A stretch of 64,000 bases of DNA from Sinobacterium caligoides (GTDB lineage Bacteria > Pseudomonadota > Gammaproteobacteria > Pseudomonadales > Sinobacteriaceae): NCBI RefSeq assembly GCF_003752585.1, contig NZ_RKHR01000005.1:344947-408946 (forward strand), read 5' to 3'. The notes under the pieces are model-generated. The model ran no database searches, had not been told where the DNA came from, and saw only the letters and a list, made by a program, of their open reading frames with translations. Positions 34,450 through 44,600 of this stretch are shown piece after piece (the stretch's first letter is position 1; each line of letters opens with the position of its first letter). A program made the position numbers and the translations under genes.

Positions 34450-35139
34450 TTAGTAAACTTTCTTAAGTCTTTCCAGCAAAGACTCTAAAACTTCTCCAAC
34501 CATCTCTACAGATAACCGACTCGCTATAATACCCTGAAGCCTAACCGCGACCCTTATATAATCTAGCTGTTCATCAATAGTGAAGCGTTGCCAATTATTA
34601 CTGTTCTTTTTCCCGTTGTGAATTTTTAATAATAACTGAAGGTTATCAGGGTGATGCTTACCGTGAGCATGGTTATTCAGCAAGGCCTGTGCATGATCGA
34701 CTTCAAAGTCCAAAGAAAAGAACTGCTTAAGTAACTTCGCCAATGTTTCTAGCTCAGTAATTCGATAGCTTTCTTGTGTGGTTAAGCATGCTAAATCTCG
34801 CTTAATAATCTCATCTCGTCGAAGAGGCGCAACATCATCTTCAACTTCTTCAGCTTCATGTTGCTTGATCTCTTCTGCTGTCGCATACCTTACTTTCCTC
34901 GGTCTTTCACTAGCATCGATATCTAAGTCATTAACATAGGCACCTCGCGAAATTGCAGAACTAATCCTTGCCGCAATCTCTCTTACCCCTGTTGTATCGT
35001 TAGCTTGATTACAAGCCTCTATTTCCGCCTTAGCCAACAAATCAGGATACTGCTCACCGACCTTAACAGCCCACTCTGAAATAGTTAGCCATTCAGAGGT
35101 TGATTTAATCGTTTCTAAATACTTCTCGGTGATATTCAT
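34450..35139 (-). CDS. HNH-like endonuclease domain protein
   Basis: Start at ATG 35139 (229 residues). The region FEVDHAQALLNNHAHGKHHPDNLQLLLKIHNGKKNSNNW is an HNH motif: DH (first His), PDNLQLL (Asn) and HNGKKN (second His). The N-terminal 150 residues contain helices and a REIAARISSAI stretch, possibly DNA-binding. Small HNH proteins like this are restriction or homing-type nucleases. It sits next to the RAYT transposase and an HTH gene, with no methyltransferase partner. Confidence 0.65.
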   Translation of the reverse strand: MNITEKYLETIKSTSEWLTISEWAVKVGEQYPDLLAKAEIEACNQANDTTGVREIAARISSAISRGAYVNDLDIDASERPRKVRYATAEEIKQHEAEEVEDDVAPLRRDEIIKRDLACLTTQESYRITELETLAKLLKQFFSLDFEVDHAQALLNNHAHGKHHPDNLQLLLKIHNGKKNSNNWQRFTIDEQLDYIRVAVRLQGIIASRLSVEMVGEVLESLLERLKKVY

Positions 35140-35273
35140 CACAAACTCATCCCTGCCCCATTAACTTTCAACCAGCGCTAGTGCGCTTCATGACCTATCT
35201 TACCAAGGCACCTGCCATCATTGCCATACAATGCACTCGCTCCTAGACTCAAATAAGTCAGGGAGGACTGCCC

Positions 35274-36248
35274 ATGCCAACACCACGCAAACAGCTCGTC
35301 AGCCTAGCCGATACCGCCTACTATCACTGCGTCTCTCGCTGCGTACGGCGTGCCTTTCTTTGTGGCAACGACCCATACAGCGGCGAGAGCTATGAGCACC
35401 GCCGGGCTTGGGTGGAGTCTCGTGCTTTAGAACTTGCTAGCGTCTTTGCCATTGATATCTGCGCTTACGCTATCATGAGCAACCACGTTCACCTGGTGTT
35501 ACGTGTTGATGAAGATGAAGTTCAACAATGGAGCCAGCGCGAAGTCGTCGAGCGATGGCATCAATTGTACAAGGGCAACCTGCTGACCCAGCGCTTCGCC
35601 CGAGGCCAAGCTATTGCATCATACGAGCGAGATACGCTCGACAGTATCATCACAGAGTACCGTCGTCGCTTAGTCGACATCAGCTGGTTTATGCGCGCAT
35701 TAAATGAGCCGATTGCACGACTGGCCAATCAGGAGGATGGCTGCACCGGCCGCTTCTGGGAAGGACGGTTTAAGTCTCAGGCACTGCTTGATAAAGGCGC
35801 CCTCATCGCCTGCATGGCCTACGTGGATTTAAACCCCGTTAGAGCCAAAATGGCGAAGACACCTGAGGCATCAGCCCACACCAGCATTAGGCTGCGCATA
35901 GCCGCCGTACATAAAGGCCAACAACCAAAAGAGTTACTACCCTTCATTGGTAACGAGCGTCAACAGATGCCCAAGGGGTTGTGTTTCAACCTAAAAGACT
36001 ACGTTTGCCTTGTCGACCAAACGGGGCGAGTGCTGCGCAAGAGCAAACGCGGCTATATCAGCGACAACGCCGAAGACATCCTAACGCGACTTAATATCCC
36101 GACAGAAAACTGGCTGATGCTAACAACCTCGTTCGAGCAACTTTTTACCGGCCCCGTGGGTAGCACAGAAAGCCTCAATGACTACCAGAGACACCACAAG
36201 CGAAAACGACGACACGGCGTAACAACCTGCCGCTCCCTCTTTGGTTAG
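35274..36248 (+). CDS. REP-associated tyrosine transposase (RAYT, IS200/IS605-like Y1 family)
   Basis: The 324-residue protein has the HUH motif HVH (71-73, in SNHVHLVLR) and the core of Y1 transposases: ITEYRRRLVDISWFMRALNE, GRFWEGRFKSQAL and YVDLNPVRAKM. It starts MPTPRKQLVSLADTAYYHC, very like the antisense remnants in the miniature elements. It would nick and join single-stranded DNA at REP hairpins. It is intact and single copy in the window. The SD GGGAGG is present. Confidence 0.9.
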   Translation: MPTPRKQLVSLADTAYYHCVSRCVRRAFLCGNDPYSGESYEHRRAWVESRALELASVFAIDICAYAIMSNHVHLVLRVDEDEVQQWSQREVVERWHQLYKGNLLTQRFARGQAIASYERDTLDSIITEYRRRLVDISWFMRALNEPIARLANQEDGCTGRFWEGRFKSQALLDKGALIACMAYVDLNPVRAKMAKTPEASAHTSIRLRIAAVHKGQQPKELLPFIGNERQQMPKGLCFNLKDYVCLVDQTGRVLRKSKRGYISDNAEDILTRLNIPTENWLMLTTSFEQLFTGPVGSTESLNDYQRHHKRKRRHGVTTCRSLFG

Positions 36249-36285
36249 ATAGCCCTCAATCAACATACCTTTACCACCGGCTGAC

Positions 36286-36710
36286 CCCTTAGCCGTGATC
36301 CACTACGTCTAGATACCGCTCAGATCCCCATAACCAAGCCTGCCCCCCGCTTCACCTTACCCCGTCTCACCTATTTTCTGTCGAAAAGTGCTTGAGGGAG
36401 CGAGATGATGGCTATGGCAATGAGCTTTACTGGGTTCTGCTTACTGTGGGTGTCTTTGTAATTTTGATTCGCTCATAGCACTGCCCCGTATGGGCGTCGG
36501 TACCACAGAGAAAAGCTTTACGAACACAGCGAGAAACGCAGTGATAAAACGGCGTGTCATCCAAACTGACAATAGTCTTGCGAGGTGTAGCCATGGCTTG
36601 ATATCCCTATTCTAGAGCCTTTACTCAACTCTAGAAGAGGACTGGGGAGAGGTCAATTTAATGTGGGTGGCTTGGTATTTTTGGTATTTCTGTGGGTGTC
36701 TTTGTAATTT
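36286..36710. repeat. RAYT-derived miniature element, most complete copy
   Basis: 36286-36464 is the palindromic repeat. 36470-36594 is the antisense 5' end of a RAYT gene, with about 40 codons reading [20 protein letters not shown], then [18 protein letters not shown]. 36611-36635 holds the TCTAGAG/CTCTAGA pair, and 36660-36680 the end sequence. A last stretch (36690-36710) repeats the 3' tail of the palindrome, suggesting a second copy inserted end to end. All parts retain enough identity to be called one element. Confidence 0.75.
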
Positions 36711-36884
36711 TTCCTCGGCCTGATCTATCATCAGATCACGGACGTTTTCAATTTCACCAAACAGCGCCTTCAACTCACTGTAGTTGACATCCTGCTGAAC
36801 CATTATGTGTTGAGCCACCGCATGGACCAGACGGCCCTTTCCATAGCTGTTGCCGTTAAAGAGATATTTTGTGCTGTCGGCCAT
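36621..36884 (-). CDS. Truncated hypothetical protein whose C-terminus is encoded by the element
   Basis: The 87-residue ORF has a plausible N-terminal domain (LFNGNSYGKGRLVHAVAQHIMVQQDVNYSELKALF), preceded by GGAACCACC. After about residue 58 the sequence (LQRHPQKYQKYQATHIKL) comes from the tail of the palindromic repeat and the end sequence. The element has therefore replaced the original C-terminus. The N-terminus resembles a winged-helix-like domain seen near restriction systems; family not certain. It is probably a remnant of the last gene of the restriction operon. Confidence 0.5.
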   Translation of the reverse strand: MADSTKYLFNGNSYGKGRLVHAVAQHIMVQQDVNYSELKALFGEIENVRDLMIDQAEEKLQRHPQKYQKYQATHIKLTSPQSSSRVE

Positions 36885-36937
36885 GGTGGTTCCTGCTTTG
36901 GGGTGCTTGAAGGGGGCGAGTATTTTATTTCTTATGT

Positions 36938-38704
36938 TTAGTCTAAAAAGTAATCTAACTCGTCTTTATAGGACATTACTGGCTCATATAGTAAATGGTA
37001 TGCCTTGCCAACTGCGCCACGAAATTGCACCAATTCTGGAGGGTTGTTGCCAATACTAATGATGTGTTCGCGTGCAATTCCAGGGTAAGGATCAATATAA
37101 ATGACCTCCCTTATACCAAGCTGATAAGCCTTTTTTGCACAGAGCTCACAAGGGCTGGCAGTTGTGTATAGTTTCCCGCCTTGAATCCCTTGGCCGCCAT
37201 ATTTGGCGATTTGAAGAAATGCATTCTCTTCTGCATGCAGAGATCGAGTGTGCACTTGGTTCCTTTCATCGCTGATATTGTTCTTTGCATCTTTAAAACA
37301 ATATGCCAAATTCCGGCCCTCAAGCGCGGTAGATTTTGCGATTAAAGCACCGTATTTTTTATCGATGTGCTTCCTGAAATCATCGTTATTTCTTTCGTAT
37401 TCACTATAGATCTCGGGGTCAAATTCATTGAGTAGCCCCTCCGCAGACCGGAGGGAACACGGGTATTGCCCCTCTGCAACGTCGTTCCAGCCCACGGCTT
37501 TTATTGAACTGTTTTCGTCTGTGACTACCGCCCCAACCTGTCTTGAAATGCAGCCGGAGTTTGCTTTTGCTGTATAAGCAATTTGCATCACTCGCTCCAT
37601 TGAGGTTGGCGATACTAAGCCTGGGTGTTTGATTAAGGATGTGTACCAGGCTAGCTGTGCCTTCAACACATTGTTGTTTCTTAATTCGTTTCGAGGGTTG
37701 AAAATATGAATGTCTGACATCTCGATACATTTCTTGACGTCTTGCCCAATCCACGCAGCTTCTTTTTTCTCCTTTTTGGACAATTTTTTGTCTTCCAAAG
37801 ATTTTCCTGACTCTTTCTTGTCAAGCTCAATCAACTGGTCTTCTGTAAATTTATGGACAACTTTAAGGTATTCTTTCCTGTCCTTGTCCGGTGCGTTTAC
37901 GGACATTAAATAAAATGCTGAGTAACGGTCCTTAAAGAAACGAGCCTCCTGAGGGTTTCGGATGGCATCTATGACGATAAAGGTACGTTGATCACTTGCT
38001 TTGTTTAATTGCCGGATTATTTTTATAATATTATTGACGGTCTCTGGGAGGAGGAATATTGCAGAGGGAATTACGTCTTTACTAATGTAATCAGGGGTTA
38101 GCTTGCCTACTTTTCTAATTGAATCCCCTGCAGCTTGATATACAGAAACATACAGGCTGGCATCCAAGCTCTTTAAACGCCGTTTTAATAAACCATTAAA
38201 TGCACGGATGCTAAGCATAAATCCTTGGAAGTATTCGCGATCAAAGTCAGGAGTGGTCTCTTCTGTGTTCGTGAAATGTTTCTGTATGTCGCCATACTGA
38301 CTAATCAACCTGTTCCTAGATATTAATGCTTTCACTATACATTCTTTTATCTGCTCTCGATCTGCTCGAACTGTTTCTCGTTGATGTTCAAATATAAAAT
38401 TAACTAAATCACCTTCATTCAGTCGCAACAGGAAAGCAGATATTACATCGCTAATTTTTATGGAATAAAACCCTGTTCGGTTATGCTCCGCATATTTTTT
38501 TACTATATTGTAGCGTTTGCCGTTAAGGTCTTTGTAGAAAGCTGTCCCGTTAACTTTTGTGTCGTGGTATGTGGGGTATTCAATGGCTTCGTTTTCAAGC
38601 ATAGAGGCTGCTGTCGTGCATCCTGAACCTGTGCGTCCCGTCATACCAATAATGGCAAATTCAGTTCGTCCATGGAACAGCTGTTCTATATTTTCGTTGT
38701 TCAC
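36938..38704 (-). CDS. avcD: AvcD-like antiphage deoxycytidylate deaminase
   Basis: The 588-residue protein starts at GTG 38704, directly after the hsdS stop (TAAGTG), with AGGAG inside hsdS as SD. Residues 20-33 (GMTGRTGSGCTTAA) form a P-loop. The C-terminal deaminase domain has HAE (490-492) and PCELC (518-522) for zinc. This P-loop + dCMP deaminase architecture is that of AvcD/antiphage dCTP deaminases, which deplete deoxycytidine nucleotides during phage infection. In known AvcID systems a small RNA, AvcI, just upstream inhibits the enzyme; here no intergenic space is left for it. Part of the hsdRMS-avcD operon. Confidence 0.85.
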   Translation of the reverse strand: MNNENIEQLFHGRTEFAIIGMTGRTGSGCTTAASMLENEAIEYPTYHDTKVNGTAFYKDLNGKRYNIVKKYAEHNRTGFYSIKISDVISAFLLRLNEGDLVNFIFEHQRETVRADREQIKECIVKALISRNRLISQYGDIQKHFTNTEETTPDFDREYFQGFMLSIRAFNGLLKRRLKSLDASLYVSVYQAAGDSIRKVGKLTPDYISKDVIPSAIFLLPETVNNIIKIIRQLNKASDQRTFIVIDAIRNPQEARFFKDRYSAFYLMSVNAPDKDRKEYLKVVHKFTEDQLIELDKKESGKSLEDKKLSKKEKKEAAWIGQDVKKCIEMSDIHIFNPRNELRNNNVLKAQLAWYTSLIKHPGLVSPTSMERVMQIAYTAKANSGCISRQVGAVVTDENSSIKAVGWNDVAEGQYPCSLRSAEGLLNEFDPEIYSEYERNNDDFRKHIDKKYGALIAKSTALEGRNLAYCFKDAKNNISDERNQVHTRSLHAEENAFLQIAKYGGQGIQGGKLYTTASPCELCAKKAYQLGIREVIYIDPYPGIAREHIISIGNNPPELVQFRGAVGKAYHLLYEPVMSYKDELDYFLD

Positions 38705-39886
38705 TTATAATTCTCCTGAAAATGCACTTTGGCTGACTGAATCAAACATAGGGAGTGCCTCCGCGTCACTCTCGCTATGCTGAAGTGTCAAAATCTTATT
38801 TCGAATTTTCTTAAACTTGTTCTGAAACTCTAAGGGTGGCGTCCTGACCTTAAACTTTTTACATTCCGGTACTGACAAATGTTTTACAGTAGAGCCGCTG
38901 CTCATCTTATCCATCTGACGCTTTATACCTCCCCCCATCATTTCGTATAAGAGAAAGCATGAATTGAGTACAGATTGATCAGGTCGGAACTGCATAGTTC
39001 TTTGCCCTAAGAACACTTTTTCATCAGAGTTAAATATTGCCGCCTCACCAGCAGGAGCTTCTCTAGTAAAAATGATGTCGTCTTTTTCTGGTACTAATCG
39101 GCTCACCCATTTTTCATAAACATCCTTTTCAGCAAAACGACAGTTGGTTAAATCCAACTCATAATCACGTACATTAGTTGTTCGGATCATTTTATACGGC
39201 GTCTCATAATCAACTGTTTTAGCCGTCTTGTTAATACAATCAACAATGTCAGTGCAAACATCTTCTACATTCTGAATAGGCCACCCCTTCGGATTAGTCA
39301 CCGGGTCCCCAAACATATCCAGGAATACGGCGCGGAGGAAGTCGTCGGCTAACTGGATGGCTTGTTGGCGTTTGCGGCGCAGGTTGTCGGCTTTGTCGAG
39401 GATGGCGGCGATGCGTTTTTGTTCGGCTAGGGGGGGGAGGGGGATTTCGGTTTCCTTAGCTCTACTAATTGTATAAGTACCAACCGTCGCCCCATCTGAC
39501 TTTTTTATAATCCGCTGCACATCAACACTGTTTAAAGCGTGTAGGATATATGGAATATTTACTTCGGTCTTTTTTCGAAGCAAGATGACACTAGCGTCTT
39601 TAAAATAAAAACGATCATCCTTCTTTACAGCATAAGTCTGACCTAGCGTTCCTACAGCTGTAACTAAAATATCATCTTCTTGAGGCACGCCATATTTTTC
39701 TTTGTATTCTTCATACATAGCCTCTTCAATAAATAAATTATTCTCAACAACCCCATCTTTAGCAAGAATAACTACTTCTCTCGCTCGATAGAATGGAACA
39801 CCTTCCTCCCGCCAATCTTCCTGATGAACACGTTTACTAGAGGAGATATCAAAGATATCTCCTAACTTAACAGTTGGCCAACTCAC
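38705..39886 (-). CDS. hsdS: Type I restriction specificity subunit HsdS
   Basis: The 393-residue protein has two target-recognition domains, each ending in a conserved helix: [46 protein letters not shown] and a second one with [20 protein letters not shown]. It overlaps hsdM by 4 bases (GTGA at 39883-39886). The two half-sites decide the sequence recognised, which cannot be read from the protein. It continues directly into avcD. Confidence 0.9.
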   Translation of the reverse strand: MSWPTVKLGDIFDISSSKRVHQEDWREEGVPFYRAREVVILAKDGVVENNLFIEEAMYEEYKEKYGVPQEDDILVTAVGTLGQTYAVKKDDRFYFKDASVILLRKKTEVNIPYILHALNSVDVQRIIKKSDGATVGTYTISRAKETEIPLPPLAEQKRIAAILDKADNLRRKRQQAIQLADDFLRAVFLDMFGDPVTNPKGWPIQNVEDVCTDIVDCINKTAKTVDYETPYKMIRTTNVRDYELDLTNCRFAEKDVYEKWVSRLVPEKDDIIFTREAPAGEAAIFNSDEKVFLGQRTMQFRPDQSVLNSCFLLYEMMGGGIKRQMDKMSSGSTVKHLSVPECKKFKVRTPPLEFQNKFKKIRNKILTLQHSESDAEALPMFDSVSQSAFSGEL

Positions 39887-41481
39887 AGCATCCCCTCCAG
39901 CTCTTTCAGCTCCCGCTGAATCTCAGTCTCCAACGCCATCAAACGCTTGAGGATCACCTTCGGTGGATCGTAAACCTCCTCCTCGTAAACCACTTCTTTA
40001 TAGCGGTTGATGGAGAGGTCGTATTTGTTGGCGGCGATGTCTGCCTTGTCGACGATGAACGCTTTTTGGGTCTTGTCGCCGAAGGCTGCGGTGATCTGCT
40101 CTGAATCATTGCTCTGGCGTAGCTGGCTGATGGCTTGCCACTGGGCTTTCACGTCGGGCAGGTCGCTGGCGTCTATCGGCGTTCTTTTGTCATCTAACGA
40201 GTAGCCGTCGGCAGCGACATCGTAGAACCAGACCTTGTCGGTCTCGCCGCCTTTGGTGAAGATCAGTACCGCAGTGCTAACACCGGCGTAGGGTTTGAAC
40301 ACACCGGAGGGTAGGCTGATCACGGCTTCTAGCTGGTTGTCTTCTATCAGGGTTTGGCGCAGTTGTTGGTGGGCCTTGGAGGAGCCGAATAAGACGCCAT
40401 CAGGGACGATGACGGCGGCGCGGCCACCGGTTTTTAGCATGCGCAGAATCAGCGCGACAAACAGCAGCTCGGTTTTCTTGGTTTTTACCGTGCGCAGCAG
40501 ATCGGGGTCGACATCCTCGGCATCGAGGCTGCCCTTAAACGGCGGGTTGGCGAGGATGAGGTCGAAGCCCTCGCTGGCGCTCTGCGGGTAGCGCTCTAAG
40601 AAGCGCTGGCTGAGGGTGTCTTGGTAGTGGATGTCGGGCTCGGCGACGCCGTGCATGACGAGGTTCATGGCGGCGATGCGCAGCATGGTGGCGTCGAAGT
40701 CGAAGCCGTGGAACATATCGGTATCGACGTGTTTGCGGTCATCCCCTAGCAAGTCACCGGAGTAGATGGTGTTGATTTGCGGTTGGCCCTTGTCATCGAG
40801 CACGGGGTTGCCCGCCTCGTCGGTGACGGGATCGCTAAATGTGCCCTCGGCCGAGCTGTATTTTTCTACCATGAACTCGTAGGTGGTGGAGAGGAAGCCG
40901 GCGGTGCCACAGGCTGGATCACAGATGCGGTCGGTGGCGGTGGGGTCCATCAGCTCTACCAGGGTGCGGATAATGTGGCGCGGGGTACGGAACTGGCCGT
41001 TGATGCCGGCGGTGGTGAGTTTGCTGAGTAGGTATTCGTATAAATCACCCTTGGTATCGCCTTTATCTAAGGGCAGTTCGTCCACCATGGCAATGGCCTT
41101 GACCAACAGGCTGGGCTTTTGAATCATCAGCTGGGCGTCTTTCATGAACTCGGCAAATAACGAGCCCTCGCCGCCTCTATCATTGGCGGTGTCTTTAAAG
41201 TAGGGGAATAGCTCATCGCGGATGGTGGCGTAGAGTTCCTCAGAGCCGAGGTGGACGAGGTTGCGCCAGCGGATGTTTTGCTGGTGGTGGTCGAAGCGGC
41301 GGTTGAAATCTTTGCCAGTACGCTGGGCTTTTTTCTCGTCCGAGGCCTCGTTCATATCCAGTAGGCGGGCGTACATCAGAAAGGTGATCTGCTCTATCAC
41401 GGTGAGCGGGTTGGTGATGCCGCCGGTCCAGAATTCTTCCCACAGTTTGTCGATGTTACTTTTTAAGGCGCCGGTAATCAT
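39883..41481 (-). CDS. hsdM: Type I restriction DNA methyltransferase HsdM (N6-adenine)
   Basis: The 532-residue protein has DPACGTAGF at 188-196 (motif I, AdoMet binding) and NPPF at 312-315 (motif IV, catalytic), with an HsdM N-terminal helical domain. It methylates adenine at the HsdS-specified site, so that the host DNA is protected. It is separated from hsdR by 143 bp containing two hairpins, then overlaps hsdS. Confidence 0.92.
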   Translation of the reverse strand: MITGALKSNIDKLWEEFWTGGITNPLTVIEQITFLMYARLLDMNEASDEKKAQRTGKDFNRRFDHHQQNIRWRNLVHLGSEELYATIRDELFPYFKDTANDRGGEGSLFAEFMKDAQLMIQKPSLLVKAIAMVDELPLDKGDTKGDLYEYLLSKLTTAGINGQFRTPRHIIRTLVELMDPTATDRICDPACGTAGFLSTTYEFMVEKYSSAEGTFSDPVTDEAGNPVLDDKGQPQINTIYSGDLLGDDRKHVDTDMFHGFDFDATMLRIAAMNLVMHGVAEPDIHYQDTLSQRFLERYPQSASEGFDLILANPPFKGSLDAEDVDPDLLRTVKTKKTELLFVALILRMLKTGGRAAVIVPDGVLFGSSKAHQQLRQTLIEDNQLEAVISLPSGVFKPYAGVSTAVLIFTKGGETDKVWFYDVAADGYSLDDKRTPIDASDLPDVKAQWQAISQLRQSNDSEQITAAFGDKTQKAFIVDKADIAANKYDLSINRYKEVVYEEEVYDPPKVILKRLMALETEIQRELKELEGML

Positions 41482-41498
41482 GGTGGTTATGTCTCTGT

Positions 41499-41559
41499 AG
41501 CCCGCTGCGGTTTGCCGCCGGGCTTTTTGTCTGTCGCCAGCCCGCTATTGCGGGTTGGC
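41499..41559. promoter_or_regulatory. Two hairpins between hsdR and hsdM
   Basis: Hairpin 1: AGCCCG...GCGG-TTTG-CCGC-CGGGCT (41499-41523), followed by TTTTT on the plus strand, so it could stop antisense transcripts. Hairpin 2: GCCAGCCCGC/GCGGGTTGGC (41536-41545, 41550-41559), loop TATT. On the operon strand they could attenuate expression or stabilise mRNA between hsdR and hsdM. Confidence 0.55.
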
Positions 41560-41624
41560 ATGAATGTTAGTGTTGCTGGTGTCGGTCAAATGCCGCTGCT
41601 GTCGATTAATAATGCCGCTGCTGA

Positions 41625-44600
41625 TCAGTTACTGACAGCGACCTCCTGCTCTAGCTGTGGCCGGGGTTCGCCCGGCTCGACGGTAAAGCCGGCAATAAAG
41701 CCGGCGATCAGCGTCGCCTGCTCGTCTTGGAACAGCCCGTCGATGCCGTCTTGGTGCAGCGATTGAAAGGGCTGATCATACAGGTCTGCGACGGTGATTT
41801 CCCCTCTTCTGCAGATTTCCCCTTTCAGTAGGCTGATAAAGCGCTGCTGCAGGGCAGAGAGGCTGATATGGTGCTGTTGCACAAACTGCTGGAACTGCAG
41901 CTCGATTGCCGCGGTGTCGAGGCCGATGATGGTGCGTAATAGCTGATCGACACCGGCGCTGGATTCGGGAAAGAACTCGGCCAGCAGCTGCAAATCGACG
42001 CTGGCGTTCTGGGTGTGGACCAGGGCGTTAAGCGCGGCCAGCTCTTGCTCGCTAATGCTTTCGCCGGCGCGGATTTTTTGCAGCACCGGGTCTTTATCAA
42101 ACAGCGGTGTGAGGGTTTTCTCGACCTCCTGGCGGTAGATCTCATAGTCGACGGTGCGGATATTGGTCTTGCGCTCGGCGCTGGTTATCTCGGCCTCATC
42201 CTCTTTGATATCGATGATGTTGATTGGCTCTGGCGGCGGTTTGGCGCCCTTGTTTTGCAGGTGGATCACCGGCCGCAGTTTGGTTCTGGCCTGTTCTAAA
42301 TCATCGAAGCAGATAGTTTGCCAAAAGCCATCATCCTGCAACTGACCGATGGTGGCAGCCTGGCTGCGCACCTGGTTGAGGTGCAGCGATAGGTTGCGGA
42401 CTTTATCGCTGAGCTGCTGGCGGCACTGTTGCAGCTCGTCGCCCTTGCTGGCGCCTAACAGATGGGCGTATTGGGCGTTGGCGATATCCATATCCAGTTT
42501 GAGGGCCTCGCTCTGGCCCTGAATATTGCGCCACTGCATCAGCGGGGCCAGGGTATCGAGCAGATCGGTCTTAGTCTTGGGACTGAACTGGTGAATGACA
42601 TCCAACTGGCTGAGGTGTTGTTTAAGCTGCCAGTTGTCTTTGACATTGATGTTGTTGTCGTCGAGACTGTCGATGTCCTGCTTAATCAGCACTACCATCT
42701 TGCCGAAGCTATCCAGCTGGCCTTTCTTCAGTGCCTCATCGGCGTAGGCCACGCGGGCCTCAAACAGTTTCTGGCTGAGTGATTTGGTTGGCTGGCGCTC
42801 CTCTTCTTCTGGGTCTAGCTCGAAGTATTCGAAGTTGGCCCAGTGATCGAAGATGAGGAACTTTTCTTTATCTCGGCCGGGGCCAAACAGGTCTTTAGAT
42901 AGGCGGGTACCACGGCCGACCATCTGCCAAAACTTGACTTTGGATTTAACCGGCTTGGCAAAGACCAGGTTGAGCACCTCCGGCACATCAATACCGGTAT
43001 CGAGCATGTCGACCGAGACGGCGATGGTGACGTTGTTGGATTTACCGTCATTGTTTTTAAAGTCGTCTATCAGTTCTTCGGCGCGCTCGTACTTGGAGTG
43101 GATAACACGGCAGAAGCTGCCGCCGTATTGTGGGTACATCTCGGTAAATAATTCCGCCAATAGTTCAGCGTGGGCGATGTTGCGGGCGAAGATCATCGAT
43201 TTGCCGAGGGTTTGGCCATCAGCCAGGCGCAGGCCGTTATCCATCAGATTGCGGAGAATGAGGCGGTTGGTATCCTTGTTAAAGACGGTTTTATCGATGG
43301 CGCTGGCCTCGAAATCGAGGGTATTGGGGTCTTTGCCCTGATCTTCTAACTCGGCTATTTGTTCGTCGCTTAAGCTGTGACCCTTGATGCCCTCGCGTAA
43401 AAACTGGGTGGTGTGGCTAACCACCTTAAACGGCACCAGATTGCCCTCTGCAACCGCCTGCTCCAGCGGGTAGTTGGCGGTGGGCATTTTGTAATCGCAG
43501 CCAAACAGCCTGGAGGTGGAGCGGCTGATCATCTCGACCGGGGTGGCGGTGAGACCGAGCTGCAGAGCATCGAAGTATTTGAATACATCGCCGAAGACGT
43601 TGTAGATCGAGCGGTGCGATTCATCGGCGATGATCAGGTCAAAATAGCCGGGGTCGAACTCCTGCATGATGCGCAGCATGCCCGGATAGGTGGCGACATA
43701 GATGCGGGCGTTTTTTATGTCGGCCTTTCTGCTTTTGCCGACCACGTAAACGGGCTCGGAGAGAAACTCGGTATAGGCGTTGCCGGCCTGTTTACGCAGC
43801 TCTTTGCGGTCGCAGAGGAACAGCACACGCTTGGCCCAACCGGCGTCGATCAACCGTTTGCTCAGGGCGATTGAGACACGGGTTTTACCGGTGCCGGTGG
43901 CCTGCACTACCAAGGCCTTGCGGCTGTTTTGCGCAAAGCGCTCGCAGACACGGCTGATGGTTTCTATCTGGTAATCACGGCCGGCGATATCCATGTCGAT
44001 TGGCGCTGTATTGAAATCTTTACGCTGTTGGCGCTGGCGCATTAAATACTGCAGGCTGGATTTGCTGTAGAAACCATAGAGCTCGCGGGGGGCGTAACCC
44101 TGTTGATCATCCCAGATGCTGATGTCGTAGCCGTTGGTGTAGAAAATCACTGGCCGCTGGCCGTATTTTGCCTCTAGGCTATCGGCGTAGAGCTTGGCCT
44201 GTTGGCGGCCTTTTTTGGCGCTTTCGCGGGTGCGCTTGGCCTCGATCACCGCCAACGGTTTGCCGTTGTCATCCCACAGCACGTAATCGACATAGCCGAT
44301 GCCGGAGGTGGTGGGCTGCTTATCGACTTGTTCTTCCAGCGTCACTTCTTCGGTGTTTTTGCCGGTGACCAAGTCGATATCCCAGCCACGGCTGTGCAAC
44401 TCGGTATCGATTAGGCGGCGGCGGGTCTCGGCCTCATTCAGCTCTAGGGCGTTCTTGGCGGTGTCGGATTGGCTTTTGTATTGACGACGGGTGGCTTCGT
44501 CCAGCCTCTTTTCTAAAAGTGCCGCCTGCTGCTGGGCCAGTTGCTCGACGGCTTCGGACTTGGTCAGCTCTTCCAGCAGTTGCTGGTGGCGTTGTTCCTG

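Noticed and set aside
12104..36710. The repeat array as an integron cassette array
   Set aside because: The repeats share one orientation, but I see no GTTRRRY/RYYYAAC core sites and no integrase, genes run both ways, and RAYT remnants in the repeats explain them better.
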